Positions 7,969 to 16,900 of a stretch of DNA of 21,172 nt are shown here, in pieces (positions within the stretch are counted from its first letter, which is position 1; each line of letters opens with the position of its first letter). A program made the position numbers and the translations under genes. Source of the stretch: Euryarchaeota archaeon UBA251 (lineage in GTDB: Archaea > Thermoplasmatota > Poseidoniia > Poseidoniales > Thalassarchaeaceae); assembly GCA_002497905.1 (NCBI GenBank), contig DAFJ01000076.1, forward strand, positions 1 through 21,172, in the 5' to 3' direction. A model generated the notes under the pieces. It was not told the origin of the DNA. It did no database searches and worked only from the letters and a program-made list of their open reading frames with translations.

Positions 7969-9249
7969 ATGGCGCATTGTGAGCTCTGCAGAACCGAGAC
8001 CGATGAGGCGGTCATGTTTGGCGGATTATGCACGGTGTGTGAACCATGGTGGCATCTTGTCAGAGATCTTGTCAAAAGGACACCTTCGTGGCAAATTGAA
8101 GCCAGGGCAGATGATGCTGCAATGGTTGATTTAGAACGAGTCCGAAAGAATGGGATTGAAGCCAACGACGAAGGCTGGGCAGAGGTAATATCTTGGCTCT
8201 TACCAGATACCTCTGCTGATTCCCTTTTGGATGGCTGGTCGGATGATTCTGTCCTTTCATTACTGACCAATATGAGTTCCATCTTCGACGAAGATTCTCC
8301 ATTATTCAATGGTGGGACGCCCCTCCGCCATCATGTACAACACAAGGCGTTCATGGGGCCCTGCCTACTCAATGGTCACCACATACAAACCTCCTCAGTC
8401 GGCCTTGATGTGGGAGATTGGACCCTGACCTATGGTCCCGGGCATCTACTTCTACGTCTAATCCTCGGTCAAGGAAGTGATCCAGGGGGGCAGTTCGTTC
8501 GATTAATGAAGCAACTAATGGGTATGAATGGTATCGATTTTCGCCCGATAATCGATCGAATGGAACTTAGAAAAGACCAACTCTGGATTCAAGATTTTCA
8601 ATCCCCTGGTGCGGTACGCCCATTCATTCTCGAAAGTGTCGAGTGGCCCGAAGATCCTCCATTCAACTATACTCCTGAAGGATTCCACATCACGGTTCTG
8701 GACGAAGACAGCAAGAGACATGTGCTTCAACTTCCACGATCTCCACGTTCTATTGAGGCATTCATCGCCATATGGAACGGTAGAGATGGGGCCGATGTCG
8801 CGCGTCGCCTCCGTGGACTGACCATGTCGTGGGCAATCGATTCAGGCTATGAAGACCAAGGTGAAGTCGCAAATCCAACTGAACGATCGTTCTACTTACT
8901 CCGATCAGTGGTGGATGCAATGCCTAGCATCTGGTGCGATGGCTCACATCTGAGAATCGCAGGTTCTTCAGGAGTACATTGGCGATTATCACCCGGGCGA
9001 GGAGCGCATGGAGCACCTTACATCATCCGACCAGTTGCTCAAACACCCGGTGGGAATGAAGTCCTATTCAGAGAGATTTGTGCGTTCGATGCAGCAGATG
9101 AACTTCCTCTTGGGGATCGAATCTGTACCGTTGCCCTCAGTTTGCTGAATGATGCTGATACTAGACATCAAATTCACACAGTGAACAACGCCGTACACAA
9201 GGTCTTGCGCTACACAAAGCTTGCCACTTCGGCCGCGGAAGGGCCTTAG
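7969..9249 (+). CDS. Unrecognised protein with N-terminal zinc ribbon, upstream of trm1
   Basis: I do not recognise this 426-residue protein. It begins MAHCELCRTETDEAVMFGG followed by LCTVCEPWW, so Cys4-x2-Cys7 and Cys21-x2-Cys24 form a small zinc ribbon. The rest is soluble, with no signal peptide or membrane segment and no motif of a nuclease, ATPase or methyltransferase that I can see. The middle has an acidic region (about 50-110) and conserved-looking stretches GDWTLTYGPGHLLLRLILGQG (near 150) and IWCDGSHLRIAGSSGVHWRLSPGRG (near 320). Base composition and codon use look like its neighbours. The ATG at 7969 has no Shine-Dalgarno but does have a TATA-like box at -27. trm1 begins 22 bp after its stop, so the two are probably co-transcribed, which hints at a link to RNA or translation. 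That link is by position alone. Confidence 0.8.
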   Translation: MAHCELCRTETDEAVMFGGLCTVCEPWWHLVRDLVKRTPSWQIEARADDAAMVDLERVRKNGIEANDEGWAEVISWLLPDTSADSLLDGWSDDSVLSLLTNMSSIFDEDSPLFNGGTPLRHHVQHKAFMGPCLLNGHHIQTSSVGLDVGDWTLTYGPGHLLLRLILGQGSDPGGQFVRLMKQLMGMNGIDFRPIIDRMELRKDQLWIQDFQSPGAVRPFILESVEWPEDPPFNYTPEGFHITVLDEDSKRHVLQLPRSPRSIEAFIAIWNGRDGADVARRLRGLTMSWAIDSGYEDQGEVANPTERSFYLLRSVVDAMPSIWCDGSHLRIAGSSGVHWRLSPGRGAHGAPYIIRPVAQTPGGNEVLFREICAFDAADELPLGDRICTVALSLLNDADTRHQIHTVNNAVHKVLRYTKLATSAAEGP

Positions 9250-9271
9250 CCAGCCACGCTACGGCCATGGC

Positions 9272-10609
9272 ATGGAGGAGCCTGACCTCGGTCTGGAAGG
9301 CGCAACGCCGATACTGCTCCCCACTCCAGAGAATATCGACGAGCATTTTGGACGTGGTCCGGGTTCCAAAGCGACGCGGGAGGTGTTTCACAATCCAGCC
9401 ATGAATGGTAGTCGAACGCGTTCTGTACTCCTAATGCACCGGTTATTCGAACTCGAACGGTTACCAAAGGGAACACTTCGAGCCTTGGACGGTTTGGGAG
9501 CCTCTGGAATTCGTGCGCGTCGTTGGCTAAACGAACTCCCCGAAGAAATGGCGCAACGGATTGATGCTCATGTCTGCGATATCCTTCCAACATCATTGGA
9601 ATGGGCTCGACAAAATCAGGAACGATTCGATGATAGAGGTGCGCTCACTTTGATTGAGGGCGATTTACGTGCACGGGTTCTAAACAATGGATGGCATTGG
9701 ATTGATGTCGATCCATTCGGCTCACCTGTCACTTTCCTAGACCCTGTCATCCAAGCCTTTGCTCGAACTGGAATTCTTGAGGTTAGTGCTACCGATTCTG
9801 CCGCTTTGACAGGCTCGAGTAAAGGTCCGACAATGCGCCGATACGGAGCAGTGGTGCGAACCAACGATTGGGCCCACGACTCAGGTCTTCGAGTTCTTCT
9901 TGCTAATATCGCACGAATCGCTGCACGCCACGATCGCGCTATTGAGCCGTTACTCTCCGTCTGGGAAACGCACCATCTCCGAGTCAGTGTCGCAATTCGT
10001 CGCTCAAAGCAAGGTGCCTCCAATGTGGAAGAAAACATCGGTTGGCGTGTTTGGAAGCCAACACCAGATGAGTTGAGGATATCCATAGATGCAGGACTAC
10101 ACCCTCATGGTGACCCAGACCAATCTCAACCATTCTGCTTCATTCCTTTCCGCCACCCTACCTCGCATGCTATCTCTGGTAAAGACCGACGAATCAGTGG
10201 ACCCATGTGGACTGGACCTCTGCATAACTCCGATGTGCTACTCGGATTCAATGAAGAAAATGCACTGAGACTTTGTGTCCCTGACGAAAAAAGATTGCAG
10301 AAGTGGGGCTTCGATGCAGCGGAGTATAATGACCTCATTGAAGCATCTCGAAAGAGTGCTCTACGCGCAATTCGTCATTTACAGGAGGAGGCTACTGTCC
10401 CAGATAATGCCTCATTGATTCTGGTTGATCACCTCCACCCTCATGTCCGACTTCAAGGCCCCCCATCGCCTCGGAAACTCTCTGAAGCCCTTACTGAAGC
10501 AGGGTATCCATCCTGCGTCGCTGCTTACCCTAATCCAGGTATTCGCACCGCTGCTCCTTGGTCACTAATCCATGATCTTGCTCTGGAATTAACCGGTTCT
10601 AAGGTCTAA
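9272..10609 (+). CDS. trm1: tRNA (guanine26-N2)-dimethyltransferase Trm1
   Basis: Trm1 methylates the N2 of G26 in tRNA twice, using S-adenosylmethionine. The N-terminal hallmark FHNPAMNGSRTRSVLL (39-54) is present. The SAM-binding loop is ALDGLGASGIRARRW (71-85), the catalytic motif WIDVDPFGSP (143-152) carries the expected Asp-Pro-Phe-Gly, and ATDSAALTGS follows. The C-terminal half, with HHLRVSVAIRRS and GPMWTGPLH, matches the Trm1-specific region. At 445 residues it is somewhat longer than the 380-390 I expect for archaeal Trm1. The frame extends upstream to a TTG at 9221 that overlaps the previous gene; I prefer ATG 9272, 22 bp after that gene's stop, although neither start has a good ribosome site. 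Its stop is one base from that of the convergent moaA. Confidence 0.95.
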   Translation: MEEPDLGLEGATPILLPTPENIDEHFGRGPGSKATREVFHNPAMNGSRTRSVLLMHRLFELERLPKGTLRALDGLGASGIRARRWLNELPEEMAQRIDAHVCDILPTSLEWARQNQERFDDRGALTLIEGDLRARVLNNGWHWIDVDPFGSPVTFLDPVIQAFARTGILEVSATDSAALTGSSKGPTMRRYGAVVRTNDWAHDSGLRVLLANIARIAARHDRAIEPLLSVWETHHLRVSVAIRRSKQGASNVEENIGWRVWKPTPDELRISIDAGLHPHGDPDQSQPFCFIPFRHPTSHAISGKDRRISGPMWTGPLHNSDVLLGFNEENALRLCVPDEKRLQKWGFDAAEYNDLIEASRKSALRAIRHLQEEATVPDNASLILVDHLHPHVRLQGPPSPRKLSEALTEAGYPSCVAAYPNPGIRTAAPWSLIHDLALELTGSKV

Positions 10610-10610
10610 T

Positions 10611-11633
10611 TCAACCGCCGATGTAAGACATCTCGACTCTTGGCAGATAGATGGCAGTAGGACTTCTTGGTTGGGCTCGAAGTTCAGAGTATCGATCTTC
10701 TCTCTCAGACCAAATCGTATGGAATTGTTCCGTGACCGTCTCTAGACCCTCTGGATTCCGTAAGACGGGGCGGAGGTCGTGTCCTGATGTTGCAAATAGG
10801 CATGTGTAAATGTGACCGTTTGCTGAAAGCCTCGCCCGATTGCAATCGCCACAGAATGGTTCTGTAACAGACGAGATAAATCCAACTTCAAATCCCGTAT
10901 CTGAATCTAAGGACCAATGCTGGGCAACTTGGCCTGAATGGAGAGAGGGTATCGGCTGGAGGTCCCAACGCTCTTCCACATGTTTCCTGATTTCTTCACT
11001 AGGGACTACAGATGCGAGGTCCCATCGGTTATGATTACCCACATCCATGAACTCAATGAATCGTAATGCGACGGGCAGATGTTGGAAACGTTCTATCAAA
11101 CGCTCAATATCTGCTTCATTCACACCTCGTCGAATTACAGAATTGATGCGTACCGGACTAAGACCAAGCGTAACTGACTTCTCAATTCCCTCGATAATTC
11201 GCTTAATAGAATGTCCAGACTTCCCGGTAATTCTCTCAAAAGTAACTGGATCGAGGCTATCGAGACTGAAGGTGACTCGGTTAAGTCCGGCCTTAGCAAG
11301 AGCTTCTGCACGACCCGTGAAAAGGAGACCGTTCGTTGTCAATGCTAAATCCAAAGAATGCTTCGACAACATACGAATTAAGACTTCGAGATTGCGCCTC
11401 AACAACGGTTCTCCACCGGTAATTCGAACCTTCTTCAAACCGTGAGGAATAAGTGAGGTTACAACCTCTTCTATCTCCTCAAAAGTTAGCAAATCACTAC
11501 GTGGAAGGAATTCGTGGTTGGCATCGAAAACATCGGCAGGCATACAGTAATCGCACCGCATGTTGCAACGATCTGTTACAGATATCCGGAGGTCGCGGAA
11601 TGGACGGCCTCGTCTATCAAATTGAGCCCCCAT
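10611..11633 (-). CDS. moaA: GTP 3',8-cyclase MoaA (radical SAM)
   Basis: MoaA starts molybdopterin synthesis by rearranging GTP to 3',8-cyclo-GTP with two 4Fe-4S clusters. From the start given (340 residues), the radical-SAM cluster is Cys23-x3-Cys27-x2-Cys30 in DRCNMRCDYC, followed by VRITGGEPLLRR (69-80) and TFSLDSLD (121-128). The second cluster is Cys261-x2-Cys264-x13-Cys278 in FCGDCNRARLSANGHIYTC. The chain ends YIGG, the Gly-Gly terminus needed by MoaA. All catalytic elements are intact, so the cell likely makes a molybdenum or tungsten cofactor. I chose ATG 11633 because AGAGGAT lies 5 nt upstream; the ATG at 11639 directly abuts that sequence. No other molybdopterin gene is in the window. 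Confidence 0.96.
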   Translation of the reverse strand: MGAQFDRRGRPFRDLRISVTDRCNMRCDYCMPADVFDANHEFLPRSDLLTFEEIEEVVTSLIPHGLKKVRITGGEPLLRRNLEVLIRMLSKHSLDLALTTNGLLFTGRAEALAKAGLNRVTFSLDSLDPVTFERITGKSGHSIKRIIEGIEKSVTLGLSPVRINSVIRRGVNEADIERLIERFQHLPVALRFIEFMDVGNHNRWDLASVVPSEEIRKHVEERWDLQPIPSLHSGQVAQHWSLDSDTGFEVGFISSVTEPFCGDCNRARLSANGHIYTCLFATSGHDLRPVLRNPEGLETVTEQFHTIWSEREDRYSELRAQPRSPTAIYLPRVEMSYIGG

Positions 11634-11702
11634 GTACATCCTCTTACTGTTGACGACGATGAACCCTCCTCTAGTCCTGTAAGGTCGCGAAATGCCAAGG
11701 AT

Positions 11703-11711
11703 TTGAAATAC
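11703..11711 (+). promoter_or_regulatory. Candidate TATA box upstream of the 11732 membrane-protein gene
   Basis: TTGAAATAC, identical to the element at 7938-7946, is centred about 25 bp before the ATG at 11732, in the 98-bp region divergent from moaA. An A/G-rich AAGGA just before it could serve as the BRE. The spacing predicts transcription starting at or next to the ATG. Confidence 0.5.
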
Positions 11712-11731
11712 GAATCGGAAAATTAGGAGGC

Positions 11732-12565
11732 ATGAACAAAGGTCTAACCATCACAGGTGGAGTAGTTACTGGGATATTTCTCCTACTAGCAGTAGTAGGC
11801 ATGGCACTTTCTGGATCCGCTGGTGAGAATCTCGAAAATGTGGATGATGATCCAACCCCATATTACACAGAATCGGTGGACGGAAATGCTACATTCACCT
11901 ATATCGATGAAGACAGGAAAGGCAGTGTCGCATTCCAAGTTCTAGTTAGTTTGGATTATGTTGACAGTGATGAAGATGGTTTTGTTGACGGATGTTCCAA
12001 TTACACGGTCACAGTAACAGATGAAGATGGTACTGATGTTACAAATGATGTAATCAACAGAGGTTGTATATTTGATGAATGGACAGAAGAAGATCAGATG
12101 CATGAAGGATTAGTTATCTCCGCATATGTTTGTGAGACCATTTTCTCCAAATCGGATTGCAAAATAAATGAAAAATACACGGTATCAGTGACAGATTCAA
12201 ACAACGAATCAGTTGATTTTACTCTCTTTGATAATGATGCTTATCTGGTAGTAATCACGGACGGTTGGGGAAGTCTTCTTGGAGGCATGGGTCTCTCTTC
12301 AGTGGCTTGTTGTTGCGGTATGCCTGTTGGTTTGATTCTTCTGATTATTGGATTAGCAATTGGTGGTCCCCAACCTCAAGTACAAATGGTCAATCAATTC
12401 CACATGCCAGTTGGAAACCAAGTTCCAGTTATCGGACAAATGCCGACACCTGTTGGGCAAATGCAGGTACCTGTCGGACAAGTAATGACGACTCCAGATG
12501 TTGCAGAGCAATCAATGATTGATGTCCATCAACAGCAATTCCAGGAACCTCCATCTGATTCTTGA
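11732..12565 (+). CDS. Unrecognised two-span membrane protein with acidic outer domain and Pro/Gln/Met-rich tail
   Basis: I do not recognise this 277-residue protein. A first hydrophobic segment (about 7-27) is followed by an acidic outer domain (30-175) with four cysteines (88, 112, 134, 143) that could form two disulfides, and the Asp-rich VDSDEDGFVDG (77-87), which resembles a calcium loop. A second membrane segment (about 184-212) contains Cys-Cys-Cys (193-195). The last 65 residues are rich in Pro, Gln, Met and Val, with imperfect PVGQ/PVGN repeats (MPVGNQVPVIGQ, TPVGQM, VPVGQV), and are probably cytosolic and unstructured. The gene is visibly richer in A/T than its neighbours (two sampled 60-base rows are 35-37% G+C). 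AGGAGG sits only 1 nt before the ATG, too close for normal use, while a TATA-like box at -25 suggests a leaderless mRNA. Confidence 0.8.
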   Translation: MNKGLTITGGVVTGIFLLLAVVGMALSGSAGENLENVDDDPTPYYTESVDGNATFTYIDEDRKGSVAFQVLVSLDYVDSDEDGFVDGCSNYTVTVTDEDGTDVTNDVINRGCIFDEWTEEDQMHEGLVISAYVCETIFSKSDCKINEKYTVSVTDSNNESVDFTLFDNDAYLVVITDGWGSLLGGMGLSSVACCCGMPVGLILLIIGLAIGGPQPQVQMVNQFHMPVGNQVPVIGQMPTPVGQMQVPVGQVMTTPDVAEQSMIDVHQQQFQEPPSDS

Positions 12566-12584
12566 ACTAGGTAAATCACTCAGA

Positions 12585-12591
12585 TTAAAAT
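12585..12591 (+). promoter_or_regulatory. Candidate TATA box upstream of the nfuA-like gene
   Basis: TTAAAAT is centred about 26 bp before the ATG at 12614, in the 48-bp gap after the membrane-protein gene. It fits a separate promoter with a leaderless mRNA; a weak GTGGGAT just before the ATG is the only other initiation signal. Confidence 0.45.
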
Positions 12592-12613
12592 CCAACTACG
12601 AAGTGGGATAGTC

Positions 12614-13177
12614 ATGATTGGCATCACTGAGAAGGCGAGCGAGATGCTCGCTCAATTCCAAAGTTCTGCCGATGATGACATCGAACGTGTACTCCGTGTA
12701 GAGATTATTGGGAGAGGAGCGAATGGGTTCCGCTATGATCTGAACCTTGTCGATCTAGCTGAAAAGATTGCAAGCGATGTGGCTTGCGAGGTGGATGGGA
12801 TGACTGTACTCATCGCTGAACGTAGCGCGCCATACATGGAAGGCGCAATCCTTGACTTCGTCGAGACACTCATGGGAGGAGGATTTCAATTTGAGAATCC
12901 AAATCCAATGTGGGTCGATGACGTTTCAAAATCCGTAGCGGATGTCATCAGCAACGATGTTAGCCCAATGGTGGCCTCTCATGGAGGTACTGTCGAACTC
13001 CTCGGTGTGGATGAAGACAAGGCTATCATCGCTTTTGGAGGTGGATGTCAGGGTTGTGGAATGGTGGATGTCACGTTGAAGCAGGGTATCGAGGTGGTAA
13101 TCCGAGAGAAAGTCCCAGCAATCACTGCGATTGTCGATATGACGGATCATGCTGCAGGAACGAATCCGTTCTACTGA
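12614..13177 (+). CDS. nfuA: NfuA-like Fe-S cluster carrier (degenerate A-type domain plus Nfu domain)
   Basis: At 187 residues it has the length and layout of bacterial NfuA. Residues 1-100 resemble an A-type (IscA/HesB) carrier: it starts MIGITEKASEML and ends GGGFQFENPNP (88-98), but the CGCG that follows in true A-type proteins is missing, as in NfuA. Residues 101-187 are an Nfu domain with SPMVASHGGTVELLGV and the cluster-binding Cys145-x2-Cys148 in GGGCQGCGMVDVTLKQGIE. Known NfuA dimers hold a 4Fe-4S cluster between the two CxxC motifs and pass it to target enzymes. The Fe-S enzyme MoaA is encoded nearby, but a specific link is only a guess. The stop is 2 bp from that of the convergent PAC2-family gene. 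Confidence 0.9.
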   Translation: MIGITEKASEMLAQFQSSADDDIERVLRVEIIGRGANGFRYDLNLVDLAEKIASDVACEVDGMTVLIAERSAPYMEGAILDFVETLMGGGFQFENPNPMWVDDVSKSVADVISNDVSPMVASHGGTVELLGVDEDKAIIAFGGGCQGCGMVDVTLKQGIEVVIREKVPAITAIVDMTDHAAGTNPFY

Positions 13178-13179
13178 AC

Positions 13180-13941
13180 TTAGAGTACCATCGGGTCGTC
13201 ATCTGAACTTTCAGACATCTTTGGTTCGGGTAATGCAAGTTGATGCTCCTGCATCATCTCCCGTACCTTTTGTTCGATAACAATCGCCTTCTCCATCAGA
13301 CCTTCAAGTGGAATATCTCGATCAAGCATCTCCGAAAGAGCCTCGAGTGCTGGAAGTGCTGCACGAGCATCTGGGTATCCCGGATTGGATGGAGAGAGGA
13401 TTGCATAGGCATCGAAACCCTGCCGATCTGCCTCTGCTAGAAGATAACCGGTGATACCTGGAACGATTCCATGCTCAACAGATTCCAAACCTATCTCCTC
13501 AAGCCGAGTTCTCGATGCATCTGTAGAACCTACGCCGAAAACAGGAGGGATATCCTCGCCGGTCATGTTTGGAAGAAACACACCGTCAATCATCACAAGG
13601 CGATCAAATCCGCCGTCACGGAACCACTTGATGACGGTCTCTGCAAAAGAGAGATTGAACTCATCTGGAAAGGCGATATCACTGACAAAGGCCCCTATTC
13701 CATCACCTTGGTAGATTCTTACCGGATGCTGTGGACGACGGCCTCGGACAAGGGCCATTGCCGGAAATGATTCACTAAGAACCGAACCTAATTGCTCCAT
13801 TTCAAACGTCTTGATGACCCAATCCACTGCAATGGCGCCAACGGCTCCCTTCGTAGTGAAACCACAGATGGCAGTCCCTCCGAGACGCTCGCGCTCGGTG
13901 CCATGCTGAACTACGAGTTCGAACGGCCGGGGTAGACCCAT
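13180..13941 (-). CDS. PAC2-family protein (proteasome-assembly-chaperone-like)
   Basis: The protein of 253 residues follows the archaeal PAC2 (COG1938/COG2047-like) pattern: an early strand and glycine turn GTAICGFTTKGAVGAIAVDWVI (about 21-42), then FPAMALVRGRRPQHPVRIY, FAETVIKWFRDGGFDRLVMIDG, and later GIVPGITGYLLAEADRQGFDAYAILSPSNPGYPDARAA. Some relatives are chaperones for 20S proteasome assembly; others bind ligands or are uncharacterised. The C-terminus (DDDPMVL) lacks the HbYX tail by which some archaeal chaperones dock on the proteasome. I chose ATG 13941 because GAGGT lies 7 nt upstream. The frame also opens at ATG 13986, which overlaps the upstream gene's stop as ATGA, so a 15-residue longer form by translational coupling is possible. 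Family is confident, function is not. Confidence 0.85.
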   Translation of the reverse strand: MGLPRPFELVVQHGTERERLGGTAICGFTTKGAVGAIAVDWVIKTFEMEQLGSVLSESFPAMALVRGRRPQHPVRIYQGDGIGAFVSDIAFPDEFNLSFAETVIKWFRDGGFDRLVMIDGVFLPNMTGEDIPPVFGVGSTDASRTRLEEIGLESVEHGIVPGITGYLLAEADRQGFDAYAILSPSNPGYPDARAALPALEALSEMLDRDIPLEGLMEKAIVIEQKVREMMQEHQLALPEPKMSESSDDDPMVL

Positions 13942-13982
13942 TGACTCAACCTCACCTTCAGTCGTTTTCAACCCTCGTCCGG

Positions 13983-16900
13983 TCATTCTGTGTACTCAGA
14001 CCAATCCTCGTCATCAGGTCCACGCCACCACCATACATCGAGTTCGTCCTTCCACCATTCAGTTCCATCATCATCCACGTGGTAATTATCTGAATCAGTG
14101 TAATCATCTTCTGAAGCCTCTTCAACTTCAATTTCATCCGATGATTCCTCTTCCTTAGAATCGGTCATGGCTTTGGATTCAGTAGTGACAACAGATGGCG
14201 ACTTTGATTTCGACATCGATACGGGTGTGGGACGTGAACCTTGCTTCATGAGTTCATCGAGTGGTACGCCCTTCGGGATATCCGCTTCAGCACGAGTAGC
14301 TTTTGCTCCACCAGAAACGGCCATCGGAAGTGCTCCAACTTCATCATCATCAGAGAAAAGAGCCTCATCATCATCATCATCAGATCCAGAACGGAGCATG
14401 ATAGCCCCCAGCAAACCGAGGGCAAGGATTGCTCCCACAATCCCGCCAATAAGAACGAGATTATTGTCGCTACTTGCTCCTCCTTCCGAACCGTTCGAAG
14501 GACTTGTAGGACCGTCTGTTTCCTCAGTGAACTGGAACTGGATTGTCATGGTAGTAACGCTTTCTTGGTAATCTGGAGCTGATGCCGTCAAGCTAAGATC
14601 AACACTACCATCACGGAACTGAGTGTCGTCTTGTACCTCGAGAACGAGAATTTGATCTGCTCCCGCTTGGATACTGAAAGACCCTCCAAGGTCGGATTCG
14701 ATTTCGACACCTATCACATTCATCTCAAGATCAAGGTTAACGTAGACAGTGTTCTGATTTGGATTAGTGACTGTGCACTCAAGCAGGTTTGAATCATCAC
14801 TAGACCATAACGAGGTATTCACACTCATAGACCAAGCCTGATCACCACAATTCACATTCAAAGCGAGAAGGAGCGGATCTGGTGTCGGATCCGTCACATT
14901 GGTGTCTCCACCTGTGTCTACCTGTAGCGGTGGAGGCTGGAGATCGACCAATACCGTAGAGGGATTAATCAGAAGCCAGAATGGACGGCTGTTCTCATCG
15001 TAAACAAACTCAATCTCCCCTCCACCCGGATAGTCGACTGCTTCCTCAATGAATCCAGTCTGATCAAGAATCGAAATACCCGTTGATGATATGATAGATT
15101 CCGTGGCATTTCCAAGGGTCCAATCAAAGGATATAGCGCCGAGTAAGGAGAGGTCTCTCGAGTCAGTAGTAACTTGGAGGCGGGCTGTTCCCTGGTTATC
15201 GGAATCAAGTTGTACCGATGATTGAACTGCACTGACTGTCGCAGTTACTGTACTCACAAATGCAGACGTAGCAGATGAACCGAGTATGACTTGTTGCATC
15301 GATGTCGGACCACCAGCATATGTAGCTGAGACATTTACTACGCCAACAAATCTGCTGGTCGAATCGAGAAGAGTTGACCAGTCAGAATATGCCACGGAGA
15401 AAGCCCCAGACGCATCTGTGATGGCGATAACCTGAGTGCTATGGGCATCGTCGCTGAGGTCGATCTGAACTGTTCGTCCTGCATTCGATTCGGTATCGAG
15501 TTCTAATAGTCCTGAGATTGTAATCGATTCACCACGTGTGACTGAAGGTAAGGTCAAACCATCAACTTCCAAAGTAGATGATGTCGTAGCTTCGATAGTC
15601 ACGGATGAAATGATGTTTGAATTATTTAGAGCACGCACAGGGCCAACTGTAACGACTGTTTCATTGAAATTCCCAAGGATATCAACGGCTACCACCGCTA
15701 CATAATGGTCCGTGTTATCCATAATCGATATGCCAGCCTGTTGAACACTGCCGGTATTGTCGAGAACATCCGAAGTCATGTTGACCACAATAGAGGAATT
15801 TCCTGCAGTCAAATTTGCAACCTGCACTCTAGTGGATGCATTAGTGAATTGGACCGTATCCACAAACACCAGATGATGGTTGAGATCTGTCGACCCTCCA
15901 TCATCCCAAGAAACGAGTAAATGGCCACCTTCATCCCCTTGCACATCCAATACCGTCAGATTGGTTACAGGATCAGGTGGAGTCGTGTCAGGCGGAGGTG
16001 GATCGATTGTAATCATCAAAGGTGAACTAAGATTTGAGGTGACGCTGTTCTGATGCATCGCACGCACATAGTAACGGTAAGTCCCAGGTTGAAGGGACTG
16101 ATCCATGAAGAACGATCCTTGAGAGGTTGAGTAAGGAGTCATAAGATTCAACGGTGAATTATCCTTAGTGCGATGAATCTCATACATCATGAAATTCGAA
16201 TCATCATCTGATGAGGTGTTATTCCATTCGAAAGCAACAAAGGGTGGTTGAAGTTGCATTGCCATGTCCTCTGAGATATTCATTTGAATCAAAACTGGTT
16301 CAGTTGGCAAGTCGATACTCGTAGCACCTGGAATGTGTGTAATAGCAAGGTTCTGAAGTGTGAACTGTCCAGTGGAGGAAGTCATGTTGAACACAAGGCC
16401 TACATCAAAAGGACCGGAACCTGCTACCATCTCCCGGTTCAGCGCATTGGTGAGATTGCCAAGACCAGGATTGGTATCCACCTGAGTGGAAAGAGAATAG
16501 GTAATCAGGAGATCGGACCCGAGAACTGCGCCTTCACCACGTACGTACGCATCTGGTTGCAGTGTGAAATAATCAATTCCATAGAAATCCGTGATTGACG
16601 GAGTGCTCGCCGTGAGTTCCGACTGGGTAATACTTGGAAGGCTACCCATGGTATCCATCCACTCAATCTCATCAACACCCTGACTCCCATTACCCGCATA
16701 ACCACTGATGTTAACCTCAGCTGTGGTGTCGCCATCGAAATCGATTAGCATGTTGTGGTATCCTGCAATGAAGATGCTGTGTGTCGCTTCACCACCTGCC
16801 ACAATATGCTCTGGAACACCATCACCATCGATGTCTTCGACAACCATACGAGTTGGCGCTGTGATTGGTTCGAGGAGGACAGATCCACTGGAGGCTATGC

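Noticed and set aside
9616..10086. 156-codon minus-strand open frame within trm1
   Set aside because: It is wholly antisense to conserved trm1 motifs, Arg/Ser-rich and without a ribosome site.
14167..14571. Long plus-strand open frame opposite the surface-protein tail
   Set aside because: It is Ser-rich because it is antisense to an Asp/Glu/Ser-rich coding region; no start signal or family feature.
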